Part shown: in pieces, positions 56,561 through 64,000 of the stretch
Layout: each line of letters starts with the position of its first letter
How positions within the stretch are numbered: the first letter of the stretch is position 1
Assembly (NCBI RefSeq): GCF_902167145.1
Contig: NC_050098.1
Coordinates: 81,756,207-81,820,206 of the forward strand
From: Zea mays
Taxonomy: Eukaryota; Streptophyta; Magnoliopsida; Poales; Poaceae
Length of the DNA: 64,000 nucleotides
Direction of reading: 5' to 3'
The notes under the pieces: model-generated
Told to the model about the DNA's origin: nothing
What the model saw: the letters and a program-made list of their open reading frames with translations, nothing else
Databases searched by the model: none
Position numbers and translations under genes: made by a program

Positions 56561-58004
56561 ATGCCGCCGACGAAAGCTTCAGCAACAGGGACCGTTGCAC
56601 TGCAGCCGTTGGACCCAAACCAAGAAACTCTTTCTCTTCGAGAGGCTCGAAGCCAGAAGAGGAAAGCCACCAGTCCAACACTCCAGGAGGAGGAGTTGGA
56701 CCAAGAGATCAGGGACATGGAGATCATCCATCAGCAAGTACAAAGAAAGAAGGAGAAAATGGCGTGACTGGCTGATCTCCAAAGAAAGATCGACGAAGCC
56801 ACTGAAGAAGTGCGTCATCTTGTTCAAGATGAACAAGATCGAAGGCCCCAACACAGGGAGCTTCGTCAAGAAGGCTTATTCAATGAGGATGGATGGTATG
56901 ATGACTATAATCATGATGCCTTTACTTTTGATGATGCTTCTCCCTTGGTAGCAGAACTGCAGGCTACCCCATGGCCCCCATCATACAAGCCACCTCAGCT
57001 CCCCATGTATGATGGGCACTCAGATCCAAAGCAGTTTCTGATGAGCTACGAAGCAACTATATCTTCGTATGGGGGCAATACTGCAGTCATGGCAAAGTCC
57101 TTCGTCATGGCAGTCCAGAATGTAGCCCAAACATGGTATTCTTCTCTTCGGCCAGGGACTATCACGTCATGGCAGAAGCTTAAGGACATGTTGGTACTAG
57201 CTTCCAAGGCTTTCAAACGAAGCCAATCATAGCTCAGGCTCTGTTCCAATGCACACAAGATCATGAAAAATACCTTCAGGAATATGTACGAAGGTTCTTG
57301 CGATTGAGGGCACAAGCGCCTATGGTGCCCAATGAGATTGTCATTTAGGCCATGATCAAGGGTCTTCGTCCAGGACCTACTGCCTAATATTTCGCCAGGA
57401 AGCCCCCACAAACTCTCGAGAAGTTGCTTCAGAAGATGGATGAGTACATCCGAGCTGACAATGATTTTCGCCAAAGAAGGGAGGAAGCTTACAGATTCTC
57501 CGAAATGACCAGGGGCTTCGGAGGAAGAATTCATTTGAGGCATGTCAGGTCAATCCATAACTCCACTCAAAGTGACGACAAAAAGGAAGTCAGTCTCATA
57601 GGTCACAATATACCTCACAATCTTTGGGGCAACAACAAAGCTATTTCAGGCCACCAGCTCCAAGGGGCAGAGGTACCAGGGGCAACGGAGGAAGATTTAG
57701 GGATCAGCCTAGAAAGATCTACTGCTTATTCTGTGGTGAGGACAAGGGCCATACTACAAGAATGTGCCACGTCACCATTCAGAAACAAAAAGAGATAGCA
57801 GAAGCCGAAGCTCAGCAGAATCAGCCGAAGCAAGTCTTGCACACTGCTTCGTGTCACTCTCCTTACATACCAGAGTATGTGAACAATCATCCTGTAGCTT
57901 CTGTCGCTTCGGCTAGCCATTCACAGGCTTCCTGGCCACAACTCTCGCCTCTGCCACCACTACAACCGACCTATTCCCGAAGCCAGCAGCCAGAAGGGCG
58001 CTAG
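56561..58004 (+). pseudogene. Tat-4 gag (broken)
   Basis: ATG 56561 (MPPTKASATGTV). Gln/Glu-rich N-terminus, then the gag domain: LPMYDGHSDPKQFLMSYEAT, AQTWYSSLRPGTITSWQKLK, YLQEYVRRFLRLRAQAPMVP. A knuckle-like CLFCGEDKGHTTRMC (57721-57765) has one residue more than the canonical CCHC spacing. Lesions are a TGA at 56765, a frame change near 57215, stops near 57344 and 57385, and a further frame change near 57620. The C-terminal Ser/Gln/Pro-rich part ends at 58002-58004 and is duplicated downstream. Confidence 0.82.
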
Positions 58005-58328
58005 CACTCTCAACAACAACGGGAATTCAGGGAGGAATCCGAAGCTCGCACAGTCAACAAAAAGAGATAGCAGAAGCCGAAGCTCAGCAGAATCAGCCGA
58101 AGCAAGTCTTGCACACTGCTTCGTGTCACTCTCCTTACATACCAGAGTATGTGAACAATCATCCTGTAGCTTCTGTCGCTTCGGCTAGCCATTCACAGGC
58201 TTCCTGGCCACAACTCTCGCCTCTGCCACCACTACAACCGACCTATTCCCGAAGCCAGCAGCCAGAAGGGCGCTAGCACTCTCAACAACAACGGGAATTC
58301 AGGGAGGAATCCGAAGCTCGCACAGTCA
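57785..58328 (+). repeat. Direct tandem duplication, two copies of 272 bp, in Tat-4
   Basis: 57785-58056 and 58057-58328 appear identical base for base. The word agagatagca starts at 57791 and 58063. The junction lies within caacaaaaag, so a few bases of microhomology mark the break. The unit is not a multiple of three. It duplicates the gag 3' end. Confidence 0.9.
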
Positions 58329-58499
58329 ACAGTACTGTGCCAGAATCAAAGCACATCTATTGAGAGATATCCTACCTCTGAAACATTTTTACGTTCATTG
58401 TCATTTTGTTTTCAATAAGGAACAATCAATGTAAACCTACTTTTAATTTCTTGTAATAGCTTCGCTCCTCTCAGAATGAAATATATCTTTTTCCCAGAC

Positions 58500-58920
58500 T
58501 TACGAAGCTCAAAAATTGTTGAAGCTCAAAAGACGTTCCTAAGGGAATGCACAGCTAAAAATCGTAGTGCAAGTTTCACCGAAGCTACAAAAAGTCGTTC
58601 CTAAGGAGCGCAGCGTAAGTTCGCTGAAGCTATAAAAAGTCGCTTCTAAGGAGCACAGCGTAAGTTTGCCGAAGCTACAAAAAGTCGTTCCTAAGGGAGC
58701 GCAGTGTAAGTTTTCTGCTCAAAAGTCGTTCCAAAGGGAATGCAGAGCCAAATACCGCCGAAATATAAGGCGAAGCGTGAAAAGTCAACGCGAAAAATAC
58801 CGCCGAAATAGAAGGAAAAGAAGTTCAAAAGACATTCCTAAGGGGATGCAGAACTTACACCAAAAAATAAGCGGTGAAGCCGAAAAATAAGCGGCAAAGA
58901 GATTTTGATCGTTCCTAAGG
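58500..58920. repeat. Repeat array of Tat-4 (45-bp unit and related words)
   Basis: gaagctacaaaaagtcg starts at 58581, 58626 (tataaa variant) and 58671, a 45-bp period, followed by degenerate repeats of gccgaaatataaggcgaag and gccgaaaaataagcggc. The word gtcgttcctaaggga links it to the Tat-1 array. The flanks 58329-58500 and 58920-59443 are AT-rich and gene-free; catcatatcgcat words at 58975-59030 are a short simple repeat. Confidence 0.8.
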
Positions 58921-59443
58921 GGACGCAAAGATTGTGTATTTCAGCGTGGGTGTGTGTCTTCGGCATTAGCATCATTCTTTGCATCATATCATCGCATCAT
59001 ATCGCATAGCATCACATCATACATCATATCACACCAATGACACGAATTGGAAACGAAGTCGATCTTTGGAGAATGCTTTACAAAAATGAAAAGGTGCTAA
59101 GGCACAAAGTAAGCTGAGAATTACAGCTTCATCAGCTCTGATGTGGAAGAAGAGATCTATTGTTTATGAAGCATTGATGTTTTTACGAAGCTTGGATGTT
59201 CTTTACGAAGTGTGGATATTCTCACGAAGCATAAATATTCTTCTTTACGAAGCATGAAAAGAAGGGAAGGTGTTTTTTTGCCGAAGGCTAAAAAATGGTA
59301 TGTATAAAAAAGTTTCATGCATCGCAAAGAAGTAAATTGCAAAATAGTTTACATATTAGATTCAAAACTATACACATCAAATATTACAAACATAGTTCAA
59401 CAAATGTTACATTAATCACCTAAGAACGTTTTTACAATAACTA

Positions 59444-60463
59444 CTATTCTTCCTTCAGAACCTTCTCTGCAACTTCGTTAAGCAATTTGTTAACGACTTC
59501 GTCAACAATAGATTCGGCTATGTTGATAATTTCTATTGCTTTCTTCATCTCCGGGTCGGCCAGGGGGTCGAACGGCTTCGGTGGAGGAGGTAATTCAGTT
59601 GCGATAGAAAAAATCAATCAGTTCGAAGCCACGAAAACAAACGACGAAGCTAAAAGCCATTAAATGATACCTATCCGTCTCTCGAGTTCTGTAGCTTCCT
59701 CAGCTTTTTTCGCTGCTTCTCGAGCGTCGTGAATATATTTTTCGCTTTTCTTCATTATTTCGTGAGCCATTTCTCGGCCGCCATTTTCCCAGATGTCAGT
59801 GAAAAATTTGCCGCCCATTAAACTTGCTTCGGCCGAGGGATCCTTTGTGTCATCCACGGAGAAGGCAGCTTTGGCCTGGGCTAAGGTTTTAACATGATTG
59901 CAACCTGCCTTCTCCAGGATAGCTGAAACTCCTCTCGCACCAGAGAACGCGCAGACATCCCAACGATCACTTAAAATTTCCTCAAAAGCTTCGGCTTCTT
60001 CACTGATCCACTCGATAACACCCTCAGGGTCGCCTCGTATGAAGTTATCTTCGTTTGAATGGGCGCCCACGTTGGCGAAGCTAGATTTTATCTTCTTCAC
60101 GCAGCCCAAAGATTTTTCAAAATATCTCTCCTTGGATGCGCGAGGTTCTTCAACTGTTTTTTCTAAATAGTTTTTCCAATATTCACTGGCCTCTTGGTTA
60201 GCTTCTGCGACAGCGCATTTTTCTTTGGCCTCTGCTAATTGTTTCCGAAGGTCTTCGATCTCATTCTTTTGGACCTCAGCTTGAGCTTTGGAATTAGCTT
60301 CGTCATCTTTTACTTTGTTTACCAATGAAATTAATATCTTGTCTTTTTCAAGGCCTTCGTTCCTTAGTTCAATCACCTCTAAACGAAGGTTGTTCAGAGC
60401 CATTGTATACCCTTCATCTTCAATGTTTTTCTGTGCTCTAAGGGCATTGTTAAGGATTAAGCC
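59444..60463 (-). CDS. Antisense gene of Tat-4, coiled-coil exon and probable last exon
   Basis: Exon 2 starts at 60463 (GLILNNALRAQKNIEDE), directly after the acceptor CTCCTCTTGCAG; the intron 60537-60464 is 74 bp, phase 0, the same place as in Tat-1 (SILLSKVLKMQQDLEEE). The coiled coil (LRLEVIELRNEGLEKDKIL) and the conserved block (DRWDVCAFSGARGVSAILEK, AGCNHVKTL, TDIWENGGREM) follow. The exon probably ends at 59671 (donor GTATCA). A final stretch with FDPLADPEMKKAIEI and VVNKLLNEVAEKVLKEE, stop 59444, looks like the last exon, but I cannot place its acceptor. Confidence 0.68.
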
Positions 60464-60537
60464 CTGCAAGAGGAGGACAAGATTAAGTATAAGCAAATGA
60501 AGTAATTCGATTTCAAATACAAAATTGACTTTTATAC

Positions 60538-62651
60538 CTTTATGCTATTATATGCTAAGCTGTCAGCCAATTCATCCTTTGATAGTATTGAAAGGCCATC
60601 TTCTAGCTTTGGAAATCCGAAGCTTCTACCCATCTCCTGGCAGACGGATATCTCCTTACTATCCGGGAGACAGTACAAAAAATCTTCCTCCCCGCTACCA
60701 TTAAACACTAATGCCCCCTTTGGGTATTTTATTTTTTGGGCATAATGTTGAGCTTCTCGTTCTTCTTCTTTAGAAACTCCCTTTCCCGAAGCATGACAGA
60801 TGATGTAATCAATGCTCTCTTTTAAAGCTTCGGGAGCAGGGGTGGCAACCTTTTCAGGCGAAATTTGCTCTGCGGCTTTTTCTTCTGTTGCCTTTTCTTC
60901 AATTTCTGCAGGCTTTTTCTCAGTGGGCTCTGAAGGCCCAGCTTCGGTACCAGCTTGAATTACTGTAGTTTCAATTTCGGCCTGTTCTGTTTCAACTTTA
61001 GTTTGCGCTTTTGAAGCTTCGGCAATTTTCCTTGAAGGAGTCGAGTTCAAAGTCTTTACTGTTTCTAGCACATATAGTACATTTGCCATCCTTCTCCTTT
61101 TGGGAGTTGCGGCAGAACTTTTTTGTGCCTTCGGCACTGTTACTTCTGACAAAGGGCTTAAAATTTGTAACACTTTTGTTTCTCCAATATTTGACTCTTC
61201 AGCCTTACCCTTATCAGTCTTCATCTCAGCTAGCTCAGTTGAGGGTAGCTTCGGCATTGCAGTTGGTTCTTCAGTCCTTTGCGCAGGGGAGCAGTTTTTC
61301 TTGATACAACAGCTAAAGAAGCCTCCCCGCCAAACTCAGGCACCACGGCCGGTTCAATATAGCATGGCCGGTGGGTAAGGACCTTCAACTTTTTGCCCTT
61401 CGGTGTAGCCTCATCTGGAGTGGCCGAAGCAGTAGTTTTCCTCTTGTTTCCCTGACCTCACAGCGGATAGTGGTAGTCCGGGTAAACAAACCCAATAGCG
61501 TCAACAACTCTATTCAATATCTTTTTTCCCCGGCCTCCGAAGGCTATGGATAGTGCATTGTCTTCCGCCATGGAATATGATCCAAGCAGCTCATCCCTGG
61601 TAACTTCGATGCATTTTAGCCAATCATCGTTCGGTTCATCGAATTTATCCCCGTATCTGAATGTGTACTTCAGCCAGACCAGTTCACCTTCACTAGATTC
61701 AGTGATGGTCTCCTTCGGCATTTCCCAGCTCTCTATAAGCGGCCATACTCTGTATGCTATGTGCTCTTGAACCAAATCTCTCGTACCAATAAAGAAGTAG
61801 ACAGTACCAAATGCCTTCTGACATGCTTCGGCGGCTTCGTCAATTTCAACCTTTGGCCTTTGGAGGCCGAAGCGGGACCAAATGGGGCGCATAATAACTT
61901 CCTTTATATCTTCTCTTGCCTTCAAGTCATTCTTCACGTAAAACCATTCCTCCATCCAGGCCCCGGGCCACCTTTTCCGGTATGTTGGCACCGGGTAGCT
62001 TGCGTTGGGGCGGGCGATAAATCCATAACAGCCAAAATTGTTATGATATTGTTCTTTGCCCATGGCCTTCGTCTCGTATACAAGCTCGTGCATACTGCAA
62101 AAGCATTTTGCGCTTGGCTCCAGTCTCTGGCTTCTCACAGCCCAAACAAAAATCCCCATTCTAATAATAGCTTCGGGGGTTATCTGATGAAGGTAAATCT
62201 GATAAATTTTCAGCACTTTGACCATAAACCTGCTCAATGGGAACCGAAGCCTAGCCTTGAAGAAGCTTCGGTAAATCACAACTTCGTCTTCCTCGAGGGC
62301 AGGGACGTTGTTGTCTCCACCAACTCTCACAATAGACATATCCCGAAAGTACCTTCCTCTCATATTGTCAAGATGACTCTGTTTAATCATCGATTTCCCA
62401 AAAATTGTATGACTCAGCCTCCACGGCCGATCCTCAGAATCTTCTCCCCCGCTTTCAGCATCATAATCATCACTGTCACCGGTATCTTCAGATAGGCCTT
62501 CTAGTATTTCCTTAGTAATCTTCTCTGTATTTGATTTTGCCATTGGCTCGATAAACCCAGCTATATAAGGATTTGCAGTCTTCTTCTCTTCAAAGAACTT
62601 CTCCTCTTCAGTCAGCTTCGTCTCAGCAGCAATCTTCTTGTCTTGAGACAT
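60538..62651 (-). pseudogene. Antisense gene of Tat-4, exon 1 ('gypsy-type transposon' domain)
   Basis: The likely start is ATG 62651 (MSQDKKIAAETK), about 155 bp after the TATA box; the frame is open further upstream to 62768. The conserved domain shows VVIYRSFFKARLRFPLSRF, LHQITPEAIIRMGIFVWA, MEEWFYV and TRDLVQEHIAYRVWPLIESW, then ILNRVVDAIGFVYPDYH as in Tat-1. A TGA at 61458-61460 and one frame change near 61290 break it. Frame 61257-60532 then continues to the donor AAAG|GTATAA at 60537. The linker is Ala/Glu/Thr-rich as in Tat-1. Confidence 0.78.
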
Positions 62652-62803
62652 TTTTTCCTTCGGAGATGACGAAAATGTGTCTTTTAAACTGAAGCTCAGG
62701 AAGCTTGAGAAACTAGCAAGCGTTAGTGAGCAAGAGCTATAAAATTGAGAAAACAAAGCAAATGGCACAAGCAGCGTACCAAATGTGGTTGGTGTGAGTT
62801 CTT

Positions 62804-62812
62804 ATTTATATG
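62804..62812 (-). promoter_or_regulatory. TATA box of the Tat-4 antisense gene
   Basis: The - strand reads gagcatataaataagaac about 155 bp before ATG 62651 and about 160 bp inside the 3' LTR. The interval 62769-62968 holds this promoter and the word gggaaggtgttttttcggacc, which also lies before the 3' LTR in Tat-1 and Tat-3. Confidence 0.6.
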
Positions 62813-62957
62813 CTCGGCACGCTCCAAATTGGAGGGTCCCGTCTGTCATTGACTGTTGCTATTCTAGCAAAGGGAAGGTGTTTTTTCGGACCTTCGGCTT
62901 ATGGCCTTCATCTATGTCGCAGTCTGAATTAGTTATCCTAAACAAATTAATACTGTG

Positions 62958-62968
62958 AGAGGCTACTG
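62958..62968 (+). other. Polypurine tract of Tat-4
   Basis: gtgagaggctac abuts the 3' LTR. It shares the ggctac end with the Tat-1 tract but has fewer purines. Confidence 0.5.
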
Positions 62969-63690
62969 TTTGGGGCCTTCATCCTTCGAAGGTCCTCAAA
63001 AACGTAATTTAACAATGTCTTCCAAGCATGGCTTATGGACAGGTACCTTCGGACTCAGGATAAAAGCATACATGATGAGAAGAGCATGATCGTGACGAAG
63101 GTTGTCGTTGCTCCGAAGCTACGCGCAAGGGAGCTTCGGCTCATTCGTGGGAAAAGGAACCGACTTAAAGGGGAAAAGGCTATTTAGTCCTCATAGATTT
63201 GTATATAAGTCAATAATAAATGTAAAGGGCATGAATGTAATTTCTCACAGGCTACATCCTGTGCCTATAAATAGATGAACAGTACCCCTGTACTGTTCAC
63301 GCTGACTTGTACTTGCTCGTGCGTCACGCTGACTTGTACTTTCTCGTGCGTCACGCTGACTTGTACTTGCTTGTGCGTCACGCTTGTACTTCTACCTTTT
63401 GTCAAGCTGAAGGTACATTTGTAATTCAATATTATTTCTGTTTTTCCATGATAATAAAATGAGGATGAATTGACAACGCTATACAATTGCTCATGTTATC
63501 TCTTACATTTCATATGCTTCTCCTTTTATTAACATTCATCGTGATGAGGAAGGTATGTCCTTCACGACCTTCGTTTGAAGATCATTATATCCTAAGGGAA
63601 ATAATGCTTCGAAGGACGAAGGCATTAATATTTAATATTTTTGTGTTGCCTTGTTCTTAATTCATAGCACTTGAGAACAAGTCCCCAACA
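62969..63690 (+). repeat. 3' LTR of Tat-4 (722 bp)
   Basis: Begins TGTTTGGGGCC, ends AAGTCCCCAACA. It differs from the 5' copy mainly by a 27-bp triplication (63301-63381). The TATA box (63265) and the GAACAGTAC/GTACTGTTC hairpin (63277-63298) are kept. Confidence 0.94.
63301..63381 (+). repeat. Three 27-bp tandem units in the Tat-4 3' LTR
   Basis: Units start gctgacttgtactt at 63301, 63328 and 63355. The 5' LTR has a single unit at 56166. The units lie just after the TATA/hairpin, in the expected R-U5 region. Confidence 0.93.
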
Positions 63691-64000
63691 CTCTTTAAGT
63701 TGGTACAGCCCTTCGGCTTGAGGCATGTTGTTATGCCGAAGCTCCCTGGATCGTAGCTTCGGTCTGTACCTTCGTGTTGTGTCTGTTTATGTGCCGTCCT
63801 ACCGAAGGTGTTTTTGCTTAGAGGACCTTCGGCGAATCAGCAGGCCCCCAACATTAGCCCCTTCGCGGTGCTAGATCGTTTTTCGTGATGAGCTCGATCC
63901 GTGAAAAAATCTCCAAGGCTTCGAAATGCCGAAGGTCCGAAAAACACCTTCCAGGCATCGAGTGGTCCACAGTTCAGCGGGTGCGGGCGATTTGGTGGTT
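63691..64000 (-). mobile_element. Tat-3: proximal part of its 3' LTR, polypurine tract and first internal bases
   Basis: On the - strand the LTR begins TGTTGGGGGCCTGC at 63853, runs to 63696 and continues at 55830 after Tat-4, about 626 bp in all. The tract ccgcgaaggggctaa (63868-63854) abuts it. The rest to 64000 matches the Tat-1 sequence before its 3' LTR (gatctagcaccgcg, ggaaggtgtttttcggacc). The body of Tat-3 lies right of the window. Confidence 0.9.

Larger units (their letters stand above)
55831..63690 (+). mobile_element. Tat-4: non-autonomous Tat-type element with gag and antisense gene but no pol
   Basis: A complete 7.86-kb + strand element with exact CTCTT duplication (55826-55830 and 63691-63695). 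LTRs are 55831-56501 and 62969-63690. Between them lie a primer site, a broken gag, a repeat array, the - strand antisense gene (59444-62651) and a short purine tract. No protease, reverse transcriptase or integrase motif is present in any frame. LTRs differ by about 15 substitutions (2.2%) and a 54-bp expansion. Size and content recall the maize zeon/cinful pair, but that is a memory-based guess. Confidence 0.93.

Overview
The window looks like intergenic DNA from a large grass genome, most likely maize (Zea mays) or a close relative. This rests on deep nesting of young LTR retrotransposons, on LTRs rich in CTTCGG/CCGAAGG words, and on a Ty1/copia LTR packed with CACCGGAC/GTCCGGTG palindromes. 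The family names are my inference. I found no host gene, rRNA, tRNA gene or CRISPR array. Almost every base belongs to an LTR retrotransposon or to one small DNA transposon.

Labels used below: Tat-1 (1-4963, + strand, 3' part only); LTR remnant H (4964-6870); Tek-1 (6871-55362, - strand, Del/Tekay-type Ty3/gypsy with 4.27-kb LTRs); Tat-2 (16971-54046, - strand, target duplication CCCGC) inside the 5' LTR of Tek-1; Cop-1 (17504-26979, - strand, SIRE-like Ty1/copia, duplication GAGAC) inside Tat-2; Tek-2 (37683-53839, + strand, Del/Tekay type, duplication GTTAT) inside the 5' LTR of Tat-2; hAT-1 (48068-49231, duplication CCAAAACC) just after pol of Tek-2; Tat-3 (- strand, mostly beyond the right edge) inside the 5' LTR of Tek-1; Tat-4 (55831-63690, + strand, duplication CTCTT) inside the 3' LTR of Tat-3. 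By-eye LTR divergence is about 4.9% for Tek-1, 5-6% for Tat-2, 2.2% for Tat-4, 1.6% for Cop-1 and 1.05% for Tek-2. That agrees with the nesting order within counting error.

The most striking system is in the Tat elements. Tat-1, Tat-2 and Tat-4 each carry a gene on the strand opposite to gag-pol, between pol (or gag) and the 3' LTR. Each has its own TATA box just inside the 3' LTR, an N-terminal domain like the Pfam 'putative gypsy type transposon' family, a low-complexity linker, a coiled coil, and short plant-type introns. In Tat-1, removing two GT-AG introns (77 and 79 bp) leaves one open frame of 968 codons. Tat-4 has lost all of pol but kept gag and this antisense gene. In all three elements the boundary between the sense and antisense units carries a tandem-repeat array (units of 64, 79 and 45 bp).

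The two Del/Tekay elements share another layout: a coiled-coil ORF0 between the primer-binding site and gag, a gag ATG placed directly after a splice-acceptor-like CAG, and two short perfect hairpins flanking the polypurine tract. Tek-2 is nearly intact: its gag-pol frame is broken by only two in-frame stops. The other pol genes carry several stops and frameshifts.
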